A stretch of 64,000 nt of DNA from Paramarasmius palmivorus. Its lineage: Eukaryota; Basidiomycota; Agaricomycetes; Agaricales; Marasmiaceae. The stretch lies in assembly GCA_037176845.1 (NCBI GenBank), contig JAYKXP010000177.1:1-64000 (forward strand), read 5' to 3'. Below, piece after piece: positions 19,770 to 33,832 of the stretch. Position 1 is the first letter of the stretch, and every line of letters starts with the position of its first letter. A program made the translations under genes and the position numbers. A model generated the notes under the pieces. The model was given only the letters and a program-made list of their open reading frames with translations. It had not been told where the DNA came from and ran no database searches.

Positions 19770-21598
19770 TTCTTTGAGATTTGCTGTTTGTCAAAAAGGT
19801 TGGAAGGACGGGTAGGATCGATAGCACGCCGCGACCTGAAAAAGAGAGATTCGTCAACAGTGAGGTGGTGGTATAAGAAAGAGATGCGAAGAGGAAAGAA
19901 CCGTACCGTTTCCGAAGATGTACGGTTGCTTGTAATAAGCAGAAGCAAAGAGGATGGTGAACGTGAACGGGGAATTCAATTTGTGGTGAAGAAGCCCACT
20001 AGTGATAACCGCTGAGGTGAACTCTTACGTATAAGTTCATTCTCGCTTCTCGACCAGCGATTCTTCGAGCAGAAACAACTATCTTCGTCCAATTCGAGCG
20101 ACGAGTGTTATACAGGGTGGGCTTGAGGTTGTCGGAGGTTGAGTACGACAGGCACTGATACGTTCCAGTGAGGGGAAGGGGTAAAGGAATCGGATTAGAG
20201 GGCTGTGTGTCAGACGCCTTTGATCGCGGAAGGCGGGTGTTGCCGTAACACAGATTGTGACTCCTTGAAGGGACCTACTTCGACACGAGCTCTTCGGCCA
20301 CCCCGAAATGATTTCCTCCTTCCTTGCCATACCTTACGATAAAACAACTCTGCATTGACAACAGCTCCAACACGCTTGAATTCCCCGACACCTCGACTTT
20401 TACCCCAACTCCCATTCACTGGTTACCGCGACGCTTCCTTGCGCTGCAGCTGTATCCGTCTACCGTTTGACGAACACCTATCCTTCCACACCCATCCTTT
20501 CTAACACCTCCAATCCGACTTTTCCAGCCCACTTCGCTGTACCTGTAGTCCGTCCCATTGAGAGGTACCAGCGCTTGAAAACCTTGAAAACCTTTTCTCT
20601 GTTCTGGGTCTTGGGAAGTTGAGAATAGGACAGGCAGTTTTGAAGGGTTAGCAACCGTGTGTTGGTTTGGTGGGCTCGACGAAGAAGAAGAATGGCCGAG
20701 TCTTGAAGGAACATCCAGAATTTGAAGCTGCATCCAGACTCCCTCGTATCATATGCGGTCCATTTGATCCTACGCCAGCCGCGTCTTTGCTCCTCCTATC
20801 CTCCCATTCCGCTGTCACCCACATTCCATACCCGACCGCGCAAGGAGTCCCGAACCGGTCGTCGTGCATCTCTATCGGGCATAGCATTTGCCTCGGGCTA
20901 GGGCGTGCAGCAGCCCTTGAATGGGTCTACTACGACACCAGTCAACTTATACCAGCCTCACCTTCGGTGAGAAAAGTGGAATCACAGCATCAAGGGCAAC
21001 GCGCTATGATTGAGGAGTTACACTTTCTCGGGTATGTAGCTCGCGTTCTTCTCATCTCATTTGGTACTCATACATACATCTCAGATCTTCCAAAGCGAGC
21101 CTTTTGTGGACGATCTCGCAACGTCCTCTTCTTCGATGCGTCGTTGGTCGTTGTCCAGTTCACTCGCCATGATAGCGGTCGTCTGCTTTTAGTAGAGCCG
21201 TTCCTTACAGAGTTGGTTTTTATGCCAACAAATCTCTTCCTTTTCATCTGATTATCGGAACCCAGAGGATTCGACCGGCTGAAGCGACTTGTCACCCAAA
21301 TCACTCTTTTCTCCTCATAGAACGGACTCGTAGAGCCACCCCTACTGTGGGTACGTTTATCTCACCTCTTACCGCGATGAGCACAGGCTAATGAGATGGA
21401 TCAGACTATATAGATCTCATTCTGGTCTGCATGCCTGTGGATCCCCGAAATCGCTGCTGCCGCGTAATCGATGAAGGCTATTCAACGTCATTCGGATTTC
21501 AACCTACTCGAAACCTCGCTGTTGTAGTTCGGATGACCTCCCGAAGTGAATTCAGGCTCAACCCGGTCGCGGTACTGACTTGAATTAGTGCCGAATGC
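19770..21598. other. Gene-poor interval
   Basis: I see no gene here that I can support. Overlapping frames occur on both strands (for example 20416-20733 minus and 20667-21251 plus), but the long plus-strand one begins at TTG, has no recognisable motif and overlaps an equally long minus-strand frame. The first 250 bases probably hold the 5' leader and a leader intron of the 18300-19769 gene. Confidence 0.4.
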
Positions 21599-22168
21599 AT
21601 GGACCTCCCCATCGAAGAAGCCAAAGCCTGGGAACGTTCTGGTCTCACCCTCCTCAGTTACAACCTCTACGTCGCGCACGAGACATGGCCTGAATGGCTT
21701 GAAGTACTTCATGAACACGCGAATGACACTGGGTGTCACGATCACATTCGCGTTGCTCTCGATGTCATATTCCAAACGGCCAAAGAGGAATACAAGAGGT
21801 CTCTCCAGGAGGAAGATGTTGACGTACCGTCTCCAGCACCGTCGCCTCCACTTCCACAGACACTTTCTTCGCCTCCTCAGACACCACCTACGTTTGCTAT
21901 CAAGGTTTCCGCAACAGCAGGTCGTCGTCCGCAGACTCCGTACCCCGTTCGTTCGGAATTTGAGTCGGATGAGGACGATGCGATGGATATCTCGGACACG
22001 GAATACGATGGTAGCTCAGACACCCTGCTTGAAGAGCTTAACACTCTTTCGGCACCGGAGCAACTTCTCGAGTTCAAGTCGAGTCTGTTGGCACTCCCGA
22101 TCTTGCAGCCCCAACCGGTATACGCATACCGACAAGAGAAGCTAGAGATGTTGGTTGCTGTTGCGTAG
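21599..22168 (+). CDS. Hypothetical protein
   Basis: An ATG-started frame of 189 codons. The first 75 residues are helical with W and H residues (AKAWERSGLTLLSYNLYVAHETWPEW is split by no intron). A proline-serine-rich linker of about 50 residues follows, then an acidic stretch (SEFESDEDDAMDISDTEYDG), and a short leucine-rich end (LLEFKSSLLALPILQP). The acidic plus PST-rich layout would suit a nuclear or regulatory protein, but no family is recognised. The start is the first ATG in frame; an upstream exon is possible. The downstream 320 bases (22169-22487) hold no gene. Confidence 0.5.
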   Translation: MDLPIEEAKAWERSGLTLLSYNLYVAHETWPEWLEVLHEHANDTGCHDHIRVALDVIFQTAKEEYKRSLQEEDVDVPSPAPSPPLPQTLSSPPQTPPTFAIKVSATAGRRPQTPYPVRSEFESDEDDAMDISDTEYDGSSDTLLEELNTLSAPEQLLEFKSSLLALPILQPQPVYAYRQEKLEMLVAVA

Positions 22169-22487
22169 GGAGGTGGAGGTCACTTTGAAAGTTTGTTTCG
22201 TTCATAAACCCTAACTTTTCTGTTCTTTCCTTCTTGTCTCGCTACTAATGCTAATTCGTTCCTATTTGACGACCTTGACGATTTGTGTATCTTTACGACC
22301 TATGTACATATTCACCAAGCAGCTGTATTTTTTTTCGAGGACATTCTGTATACTAGTAGCGTACAACGCCATTGTGTATTTGAGATTACAGTCCCGTTCA
22401 TAATCACAAACTCGTGGGACAATCTTGAGCGTTTCCATATGCAAATTTGGAATTCTGAGATCAAAATATTTTCTTCTACTGTCCATC

Positions 22488-23785
22488 ATGGGAGTCGCAC
22501 AAGATGACCTTGAACCCAAAACACCGACGTTTGCTGAGCTTGGACTATCAGAACATCTACTTGAAACCCTCGACCAGCTGAAATTCGCCAAACCGACCCC
22601 AATCCAAGTCGAATGCATACCACCAGGAATACAAGGCCGCGACATTATCGGAATCGCTCCTACAGGTTCAGGAAAAACAGCTGCATTCGCGCTTCCAGTT
22701 CTACACCATCTATGGGAAAACCCTCAAGGCCTATTTGCTTGCGTGTTAGCTCCAACTCGGGAGCTTGCATACCAGATTGCATCTCAATTCGATGCACTTG
22801 GGGCAGGGATGGGTGTTCGAACGGCTGTGATAGTCGGGGGAGATGAGGATCGTGTAACGCAGGCAGTCATGCTGGCCAAGAAGCCTCACGTCGTTGTCGC
22901 TACTCCTGGGAGGTTACTTGACCACCTGAAGGTTACGAAAGGGTTTAATTTGAGGAATATCAAGTTTTTGGTGCGTTTTATGATTTCTTGGCTATAACGA
23001 GGAACTCACTCTCATATCAGGTTCTGGACGAAGCTGATCGTCTGCTAGACTCTGATTTTGGCATTGCAGTGGATGAGATATTGAAGACCGTACCTACCGA
23101 GCGCACGACATACCTCTTCTCCGCCACACTAACTGACAAGGTTGCCAAATTGCAACGAGCCAATCTCCGAAATCCTGTCAAAGTTCAGGTGTCTACAAAG
23201 TGAGATACGTATCTTGCATTTGTATCATGCCCATTCATATCCTATCCAGATACAAGACCGTTGCAACCCTTCTGCAGTACTATCTCCTCTGCCCTCTAGT
23301 CAAAAAGGAGGTTACCTTGGTATCTTTGCTAAACTCTATGACCCAAAACTCGATAATAGTCTTTGTGCGAACCAAGACAACGTGTCAAAAGTGAGGCTCC
23401 AGTATTTTACGTGCCGATGACAGCTTACCTTCCTCTTAGGCTGGCAGTTATGCTTCGCATCCTTGGCTTTCCCTCCGTCCCCCTTCATGGCGAGATGACT
23501 CAAAGTCAACGGTTAGGTATAAGTCATTTCAAGCATACCGAATTAGCGATGACTTTTTGCAGGCGCACTTAATCGCTTCAAGGGAAAAGCCTCCAAAATT
23601 CTTGTGGCGACAGATTTGGCTAGCCGGTAAAGATTTACATATAGCTGCTGTCCTATGATTGACTGAAATTTACACTATAGCGGCCTCGACATTCCTTCAG
23701 TCGACATTGTTATCAACTATGATTGCCCGACTCATTCCAAGGACTACGTACACCGTGTTGGACGAACAAGCTCTGATACAACGCC
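22488..23785 (+). pseudogene. RRP3/DDX47-like DEAD-box helicase, 3'-truncated
   Basis: The ATG at 22488 opens an exon chain that matches the RRP3 (yeast)/DDX47 (animal) rRNA-processing helicase closely. It contains [93 protein letters not shown] and HRVGRT. Introns of 45-55 bases have good borders. The final arginine of motif VI (HRxGRxxR) is missing and the conserved continuation is absent. Sequence switches between 23766 and 23793 to a piece of an MFS transporter. Everything up to that point has no stop or frameshift. The protein would lose its C-terminal tail and very likely its RNA-dependent ATPase function. A functional copy is expected elsewhere in the genome. Confidence 0.85.
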
Positions 23786-23793
23786 TGTTTTAC

Positions 23794-25051
23794 AGTTATG
23801 GTCTGGTGCTTGTGGAGGAGCAAAATCAATGACACAGCTCATCGTTATTCCGAGCGATGCAAGGAATAGGAGGTTCAGCTATTTATTCTGGCGTCGTCGT
23901 GACGATTAGTACCATTGTTCCGACAGTGAGCAAGGTTTTGATTCGTCCCGCATCTATTGCTAAGTATCCTATAGGAAATAATTGGTTCCTATACGTCTAT
24001 TATCGGAACAGTTTTCACCATGAGTAGCGTGTCAGGACCACTGATAGGTGGTGCAATTGTAGAAAACACGCACTGGGGTGAGTATCCACTCTCTCACGTT
24101 ATTATTTGGACTGACCGAGTATCTTGCAGGATGGATTTTCTTCGTCAACTTGCCTATCGGTGCTGTTGGTTCAGCGCTATTGTTCTATGCTCTCAGTGAC
24201 CCTGATCTGGGGCCTATGAGCCTCAAGAAGGTCAGCCAGAGGATAGATTGGTTGGGCAGCTTCTTGCTACTTGCAGCTGCAGTTCTTCTCGCATTTTCGG
24301 TATGTAAAACGACGCCTCTATTCGTCCAAATGCTGAATCTCCGATCACTTAGCTCCAAGTCGGAGGCACAGACGGATACCCTTGGGTATCTGCCAAGGTT
24401 CTCGCCCCTCTTATCGTATCATTCAGCATCTGGCCCGTTTTCCTCTATGTCGAGACTCGCCATCCCGATCCTATTGTTCCATTGCGTCTATTCCGTGTCC
24501 GCAATGTCTGCTTTATCTTGATCTTCACGCTCGCATTGGGAGCTGGTCTGTTTACACATACCATCTTCCTTCCTCAGCGCATGCAAGTCGTCGATGGGCT
24601 CTCCCCGGTCACCGCCGGTGTACGCATGCTACCCTTGCTCCTTCTCCTTGGATTCCTCAGCCCCTTCGCTGGCGCTGCAGTCATGATCACGAAAAGCTAT
24701 CGACCTCTTATGTGGTTCGCCTCTGATATTGTGGACCCGGTCGAAGTAGCTGAGGCGTCCGAATCAGGCGCTGTAGCTGCCGTACCTGGTGAGACGGATG
24801 TGCCGAAAGCGACAGTATCAGACGTGGTGGACCCAGTCAAAGTGGTTGATGAAGGGACGGCATCTGATACTGTGGACCCGATACGAGTGGTCGAGACACA
24901 CGAATCAGGTCTTGAGACCGGCGCATCTGGCGACGGGACTGTTTTGAAACCGACATTCGATGTCGACCAGGTGAAAGTGGCTGAGGCACCCGAATCAGGT
25001 CCAGACGCTGTGGAAAAGGCTGGAACGGAGGATATGGTACAAAAGTCGTGA
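23794..25051 (+). pseudogene. MFS transporter fragment (DHA2-like), truncated at both ends
   Basis: Directly after an intron acceptor (TTTTACAG) the sequence resembles the middle of a 14-helix drug/H+ antiporter: [12 protein letters not shown], then [35 protein letters not shown], and DWLGSFLLLAAAVLLAFS. LRLFRVRNVC and LSPVTAGVRMLPLLLLLG follow. The first helices are missing. There is a one-base frameshift between MTQLIVI and the RAMQGIGG part (extra c near 23849). Introns are kept. After YRPLMWFA near 24720 the homology stops and a 110-residue tail of acidic repeats follows (see the separate finding). This is a non-functional fusion with the RRP3-like piece. Confidence 0.8.
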
Positions 25052-25287
25052 AGGACTTGCACGATAGCCTACTTATGCATTCGCTGCTTGTTTTATGAAG
25101 CATTATGAATATCTAGAGTACGAATCAGATAATGTGTACTGTAGGCCAATGGCGAGCCAGAAGACTTCCCTAATAGGAAGAAATGATTTCGGCACCGAAA
25201 CACACGTGAGTGGTGAATGACCTGGAGACGCGTAACGTCACAGACTGAGACTCCTATTCTCTCTTTTCTACCATTACCATCCAGATC

Positions 25288-27694
25288 ATGGTTAGACGTT
25301 CCAAACGACTAGAAAGCGCAAAGGCCAATGCACCCCAGAAAGCTACCACCAAATTGGGGAAAACAAGCAAGAGTGACTCGAATCGGAAAACGAAAAACAC
25401 GTCCAGGCCGACCGCAAAAAAAGCCAAAACGGGATCTACTAGCAAGAACGTTGCACAGCCAGAAGTTTCACTCAGGAACTCTGATATTCGTGGGCTGCTT
25501 CAGAAATTTTTAAAGGATGCTCCTTTAGATGTCATGCTAGAGGTGCGTCATACAGCCTTGGAGGCCATTCTGATGCTACTACTTACTGTGACATAGATTC
25601 TCGCGCATCTGAGTCCCCGAGACATACTAAATTTTGCTCGAACGAATACAGAAATGCGCCAGGTGCTCATGTCTCGAAACAACGCAATTATATGGCGAAC
25701 GGCTATCAAAAATGCCAAATTACCCCCCTCTTCCACAGGACTTGACAGTGCTTCAGTACGCTGCACTAGCTTTTGACACGTACTGCTATGTACGTGTAGT
25801 ATTTTCTCCGTTTCCTGTAATCGCTCATTTTTGTCACTCGTTGATAGGCCTGCGGGCGAGGTGGTTGTGATAATATCATGTGGGAGTTTAGGGTTCGATG
25901 CCACAAAAAATGCATTGAGGAACTGTAAGTTATTTGGACCTTCGAGGCACGCATGTGCACTTACGCGCTATTACAGGTTTCTCACTGAAAGAAAACTGCA
26001 GCAACAAGATTTCTGGACGTCAAGCATGGGTCAAATGATGCGGGACCTTGAGCCATCTATCCCGAAAGTTGACATACCTCGGAGGTACTGGGGCTCCAGT
26101 CAGGGATTTCTTCCGGAGATGCTTCAACGGTTGTCTATTGAGTATGCGGAGGTTGAGTACCATGAAGAGGAACGAAAGGCCTGGATAGGTGTGAAGACGA
26201 GGGAGTTTGACCAAATCAGAGAGGTTCGTCGGTTTGTCTCTACAGCGGTCCACAAATTGATGGGATGTTTTACAGAACAGCAGAGCGTGCAACGATTGGA
26301 AAAACGAACATGACATATTTCGCAAAGCGGATCGCGATGAGATTCGAGTACAGAGGACAGAAGAGTGAGTCAGATTAGTGATCGAACAATCCTGAACCCG
26401 TCCTTGTGTTCATTTCGCTGCAGTATTATCGACAGATTAGCAGAGCTTGGCTGGGACGATGATGACCTGAACCAGGCCCATATTATCTACCACCCGCTTG
26501 TTCACCAACCCAAAGAATTGACTGATCAAGGTACGGATTCCCTAAAAGTCTGTAGTGTACACAAACGCCTTATCACAACATGGCAGGATGGGACAAAAGT
26601 AAAGGAACGATTATCGAACACTTGGAAAGAAGGAGAGAAGAACGCATCGCCGAAAATCGCCGTGCAGTGTATGAGAAAAGATATCGTATAGTGCACCGAA
26701 TCTACGAGCAATATTGCAAGGAAACACCCTTTGGTACCATCTATCCGCCCGTTGGGTCCCTTATTACTCTATTGAAATCCACAGAAGAGCTGATTTGGAG
26801 CGTACCATGGGATGAGGAATTATCCGAGGAACGAATCGCAGGGGATCTTCGCGATGAACTCCCCAGCCTTGTAGACAACTGGCAAAGTACAGCCGACGAA
26901 AGGCTTCTCGAATCTTTCGGTGGCTTGGTGGATAGGTCATCGGCTGGGACCATAGTTTGCGTATGCTTGCTTTGCAAGCAGCTATTGTGGGGTTCTAGGA
27001 TCTACTTCCATTCTTGCTTCACTTCAGAATAGGCACACGGCAGACCAAACGTCTCGAAGCAAGAGAACTGGGCAACGTTCTTCGATCCCTTCCGTGAGTT
27101 GCGGTGGAGACCATGGACCCCTCAGGTCGAGTACTGCTCAACGGCCAGCGAAAATCTCAGAAAGATCGTCGACCTTTGCGGACTGGGGTCGACACCGAAT
27201 GCTTTGTGGGGGTTGGAAAGGCTCGATCCCTTATTGGAGTGTGCAGAGTGTAGTAACGAGGATAAAGGAAGACTATTCATGCGCTGGAGTCGTGCTGTGA
27301 GTAATCTTCTGCTACGTCAAGATCAGTTCTTACCACACATGTCCCTCCAGGTGCAACACGCGGAGGGAGCGAAGCACACAGTCTTTGGCCTCGCGGATGA
27401 GAACTTAAAGCTTCAGATTACCAGCCAAGAACGCGATCCTTATTCTAGTCATAGCGTTGGCTCGGGTTGCACACTTTGTGTCACTGACAGAACAATGCGG
27501 TACCGCAACATCAGAGGGCATCTACAAGCCACGTAAGTCTTTCCTGACCGTACTCTTTTCACGTGTGGACCAACTCTCCTGCTATTAGGCATGGCTTACG
27601 CGAAGAAGAAATCAGGCGCGAGCATTGGTATTGGGACGAGAACGAACCATGGAATAACTTGCACCCATTTCCTGTGAGGTACAAAGAAGCATAA
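25288..27694 (+). CDS. F-box protein with C-terminal C2H2-like cysteine cluster
   Basis: The ATG at 25288 starts a basic, K/S/T-rich N-terminus (VRRSKRLESAKANAPQK). An F-box-like segment follows across an intron: KDAPLDVMLE, then ILAHLSPRDILNFARTN. Downstream exons hold NAIIWRTAIKNA, a long charged helical region (IIEHLERRREERIAENRR) and at the end GCTLC....RYRNIRGHLQATH, a C-X2-C...H...H pattern. Such proteins are common in mushrooms and are expected to be substrate adaptors of SCF ubiquitin ligases, though the partner and target are unknown. The stop TAA is at 27692-27694. Exons join in frame where I checked them, but I did not resolve every intron. It appears whole although both neighbours are broken genes. 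Confidence 0.7.
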
Positions 27695-28280
27695 CGCTAA
27701 TGTATATGTATATACATATAATAGGAATCCTAAAGAAAGCAAATTGAAATTAGCAGAAGTTCAACACAGAACTAAGCTTGAATACAAGAATCAGAGAGAA
27801 GATTGTGTCGTTTAGACACAGTCACGGAAAAGCGCACTGTTGGTTCTAACACCTTCAGGCCTTTTCTCCTTGTTCAAAAGAAGTGATACAGGAGTTTTCA
27901 TCGCGCAAAATGTTAACAGAGGAAGAGGGTATGGCACTCACAGTGTAGTCAACCAAACTTTCTCTTGTGTTTCGTGTCCATTTATCTCCAGACTGATCTT
28001 AGTGTATTATTCAATCTGAAAGCGCGGAATTTCACGCAAATGGAATGCCTGAGGGTCCAACAGGTCAGCGGAGGAAGGGCATGACATTGGGAATAACCCA
28101 CCTCCACAAAGATTAACAGGCTCGAGCATCTATACATACCCGTAGTGAATATAAGTCCTGGAACCTTTCAAACGTGTCGGCACGTTTGCGCTGAGGAGAC
28201 TGTCGGGTGGTGGTGGTATGAGTCGAAGGAGTACTCAGGGAGACGCGGTTCCGTGCCGAATCATCTTGCTCTTTACCACC
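27695..28280. other. Intergenic, nothing seen
   Basis: Between the F-box stop and the DDX41-like start I see no gene, RNA or repeat. A short ac/gt-type microsatellite (tgtatatgtatatacatata near 27702) is the only local feature. Confidence 0.5.
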
Positions 28281-30004
<1,724 letters not shown>

Positions 30005-30044
30005 GTAAGCCCCTCCTCTCATGCTTAACTTCCTCTGACGCGAC

Positions 30045-31040
30045 TAATGCCGGTGGTGTATACGATTTTTACTCGATTAGCGACGAAATCAGTAAACTGG
30101 CATGGTCTGAATTCATCTTCTCTGACGCCCTTTCGCCCATCAACGACTTCTTGTTGGAATCCGTCGAGCCTGAAGTAAGGCAAAACATTCGCAGAGTTAA
30201 TAGACATCCAAGTGTCGCGCAGTGGGCCGGCGGTAACGAGATTGAAGACTTCGCAATTGCCACAAATACCTCGCTAGATAATGGCACTATCTACCTGAAC
30301 GAGGTGCGTTTCACACTTCGGATTGTGCGTTATGCTGAGACACGGTCCGTTCTAGTTTGTTTTCATGTTCCAGGATTTCTTACATGACATAGCCTTATCG
30401 GAAACGCGTTCGGTGAGGCGCTCCAGCACGTTGTGTTAGTGCCCTACTCACGAAGTGGAGATAGGTTCCCTACACGGATTGCTCAACAACTCGAGGAGGT
30501 TTGTCTTTGGATCCCTATATTCTGAGGCTCGACAACAAGTCCTACGGAAACCTATACGGGAACTCTGGTCAGTCGCATTTTCAAGGTATTCTTTATCTAC
30601 TAATGTAACATTTGATCAGAGCGTTTCGACTACGACGCCAGCCGTGCATTTGACTACAGTACCTATCCCGTCTCAAGGTATGCGTTTTGCTCAATCGAAG
30701 GTCGTAATACACATCCCGCGTTAGATTCGTTAATGAGTTTTGGTAAACGACTATCCTGACATGACTGTACAGCTTGCTTAACATGACCCCACAGATTCCA
30801 TTCAACGCGCTCTTTTTATACCTGGCAGGAAGCTTTGACATCCCCAGAAGACTTCTCCTTCAACCCGACAGTCGTGATGTCCCGAGACCATCATCCACCT
30901 GCAAGCGGGCTTGCATTCCCTAATCCTAACGCTCCCGAAGGCCAACGGGAAATGACAGAAGCTGTTGAAATGAGGCTGCCTCGACCTGGTACCTCACACT
31001 CGAACCACACCTTTGCCCAATGGTGCTACAGCACCCAAGT
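30045..31040 (+). pseudogene. Beta-mannosidase (GH2) internal fragment
   Basis: Starting near GGVYDFYS the sequence matches the catalytic TIM barrel of fungal GH2 beta-mannosidases: LAWSEFIFSDALSPINDFL, EPEVRQNIRRVNRHPSVAQ, WAGGNEIEDF (the NE pair holds the acid/base glutamate), and YILRLDNKSYGNLYG. SRFVNEFGFHST (nucleophile-region glutamate), MSRDHHPPASGLAFPNPNAP and FAQWCYSTQVFQA follow. Both the N-terminal jelly-roll domains and the C-terminal end are missing. The end reads straight on, in one frame, into an F-box/LRR-like protein. It would normally cleave terminal beta-mannose from oligosaccharides after secretion or in vacuoles, but this piece cannot fold as an enzyme. Confidence 0.85.
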
Positions 31041-32016
31041 CTTCCAGGCGCTGACTATCACGCCCCATTCTGGCGGACACTTACAGTATCTCCAGCTCCT
31101 CCTCGACCACGCCGTCTTGCCCCTCAATATCTCCATCCATTTCAGCCGCTGGGATCACGGCAAACCTCGAAACCATGCTGCTCCCAATCCCCAAGAGGAT
31201 ACCTCCTGCCAGTGCCTCACCATGCCCGCCAGCAAACCCCGGCGCTCGCTCACCTTTCGCAGCCTAATTCACGGGGTTCAAGGCACGACATACTTTCTTA
31301 ACGACCTAACCCTACCAACGGCACTCGCTCATACCACGTCTATTGTCGTGAGAGCAACCAGCGCCTTCCATACCGACTCTGAGGTCGAAACGCTTTTTAA
31401 GCTTCTACCGTGGAAAATCACCCAACTTTCGCTGGAACTCAACGCCTGGACTCACGGAACCACTACCTTCAGCTCACCCCATCCGTTGCCGAAAGTGACG
31501 CAACTCACTTTGAGCACCAGCTCGCGAGGTGTCCTACCCATTCTCGCTCTCCTCCCCAACCTTCGAACAGCCCACTTGATCATATCTCAGTATGAGACTG
31601 AAACCAGCGAAGACATCTCCAAATGCGGACATCGTTCACGTACAGTCGGTCTCCCCCTAGCGCGATCTTTGACTATAACAATGATCACTTCATATCCCAC
31701 TTCCACCAATACCAAAAACTACAATCAACGCAATGGGAAGCACTTTCGTGACTTTTGTAGTCACCTTTCACCCCGAGGTCTCCAGTCCCTGACTTTGGAA
31801 TGGTGCCTTGCCATGTGTTTCGCCGACCCCGGATATGTTCGCGACGGCTTTCAAAATCTCCTGTCCAGGACATCTCCAACCCTTCAGAAATCGACTTTCT
31901 TGCATGGCGCCAATCGCAACCTTCACAAACCCCACGCGTTTCACACTTTCCTCGAACAATGTAGCATATCTTCCGCAATTCTTCAATTTAAAGTAATCCC
32001 TGCACCCAGTCCGTAG
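31041..32016 (+). pseudogene. F-box/LRR-like protein tail fused to the mannosidase piece
   Basis: From about LTITPHSGGHLQYLQLLL the open frame 30835-32016 leaves the mannosidase family. It resembles the leucine-rich tails of the F-box-like proteins at 34614-35969 and 36352-37050: a residue of the form L..LL.HA.LPLNI near the start, then L-x-x-L repeats (ITQLSLELN, VTQLTLSTSS, LALLPNLRTAHL, LQSLTLEW). The stop is at 32014-32016. The F-box itself is missing. Since the frame is uninterrupted across the junction, a fused protein of about 390 residues could in principle be translated. Confidence 0.6.
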
Positions 32017-32213
32017 AAAACCTATGTAGATAGAGCCGATGTACGCCCTTCCTCAAGCTTCTACCTGCTTCTACCTATCTACGTACTACGCCGAACTATC
32101 AATACATTGCCTTTTCTGTCCTGTGGCAGTGCTATTTGCCGAACCAATCGGGGCAATCTAAATATATGACTCTACCTTCTTGTCGTCTTCGTTTGCATCT
32201 CATCTTATGGGCC

Positions 32214-33832
32214 ATGATGGAGAAACGGACCAAAAAACACGTTCAACTCCCCATTACAGACAAACAAAAGGCACGCTTCAGCGATCTCTACAACAAACGC
32301 GATGAACGGTTCACCCTGCAATGGCTTCTTGAAAACACCGAAGTAAGACTCCCATGGACTGTAGTCGATAAATCCTTGATCTTAAGATGAGTAGGAGTGT
32401 CAACGGTGTGCGGATCGCGGAAGAGACTGTGAAATGCCAGGAGGAGCGGCGACAAGGTGCAAACCTTGTTCAGCCAGTGGTTCGTGCCCCAAAACCGCCC
32501 AGGCCAGGAAGGCGCGCATCATTCACCACATGTCGATTTCCTCCGAGGTCTACGACGCGTTATTGGATTGGTATGTCACTTCGGAGGAAGGTCAGGAGGC
32601 CCTGTCACAGGATACTACCAAGAAGTCGAATTCTTCGCCCCTCACAAAGTCAACTTCTTCGCCCCTCAAAAAGTCAACTTCTTCGCAGAAAACAACCAAG
32701 AACGACACGCACAAGACCAAAACTCAGGTATTCCTAATAACGTTTGGACGTCCTCTTTGGCTTACCATCACCCAGTCCAACCCAGCAGCCCCTACATCAA
32801 CCAAGAGAATCCGCAAGGTACGTACTCAACCTGTATGCCCTGAAAGAAGCTAATATTTGCACAAGATGCATTGTTCAGCTCCTGAATCGCCGTCTCCTGA
32901 ACCCACCGTACAGAACCCACCTCCGGCCAAAAGGGCACGCCGAGCAAGTCCAGTAAGTCGGCTCTTTCATGCAACACACCAACGCTCACATATTACCACT
33001 TTCACAGGCCGGAAATGATGTATCCCGTGAACCGACACCTTCAACACGAAAGGCACGTAAGCAGAGAATTGTAAGCGTCTCTTGTCGCGTTCAATGCCAC
33101 TTACTAAACGTCTGGCAGGAATCGGAATCCGACGCATCCGATACTGAAATCTCAGCAGCTAAACCCACTCGACCAGAACGACAGACAGAGGATCAACTAT
33201 TCAAACGCCCGGACACTACCCAAGTTTTTGCTCGCTTCATTAAACCCACTCTCGGAGTCTCCAAAACATCGAAGACGGTACCAATGGTGCCTTCTAGCGT
33301 CAGTCCGTCTGCAACCAGTTCGCCTGCCACCAATCCGCCTGCCACCAGTCCGCCTGCCACTAGTCTGCTACCCGCTAGCGGTCACCGTACCCCCGACGCT
33401 GCTTGCGCATCTCTGACAATCCGGAGTGACTCAGTGACCCCCTCGCATTCCAAACTCAACCCAAGCTGTCAATCTTCCCGCTATCACACCCCCGTTGAAT
33501 CCATAGCCCCCTTCGAAGGCGCGAACAATCAATCTTCCCTGGATCCTCCGCCTCCCAATCAACGCCCAAGCACTTCTCAGTAAGTCCCCTCGATTTTCTC
33601 CTTAACGTTCTACTGATACACAACCGTCAGAACTCCTGCATCCAGCTGCAACCCTGGTCGACGTCCCGTTGATAACGATGATAAATTCATATCTCGACTA
33701 TGCGATGTCAAGCGTTCATTCGAGGATGTATCCAGTGATTTGCGATTTGACAGGTGTTCTGGTGGAGAAGCTCTCGGCCGACTCAATACAGCAATCGATG
33801 CCTTTCATTCCGTTCTCAAACCCCATGTCTAG
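32214..33832 (+). CDS. Hypothetical protein with Zn2Cys6-like cysteine motif
   Basis: The ATG at 32214 (or 32217) opens a short basic exon (MMEKRTKKHVQLPITDKQ...FTLQWLLENTE). After an intron with a normal donor (GTAAGA) comes ECQRCADRGRDCE...TRCKPCSASGSC. The spacing C-X2-C-X6-C-X9-C-X2-C-X5-C fits a binuclear zinc cluster, the DNA-binding type of fungal regulators. In mushrooms, however, similar motifs occur in many uncharacterised proteins. The rest is low complexity: a tandem run of ST-SP-L-K-KS units (near 32640-32690) and SPSATSSPATNPPATSPPAT (near 33300). A last exon ends FHSVLKPHV with the stop TAG at 33830-33832. A DNA-binding or nuclear role is an inference. Confidence 0.6.

Noticed and set aside
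20667..21251. Plus-strand open frame of 194 codons
   Set aside because: It begins at TTG, overlaps a similar minus-strand frame, has no motif and no fitting splice sites. I do not call it a gene.
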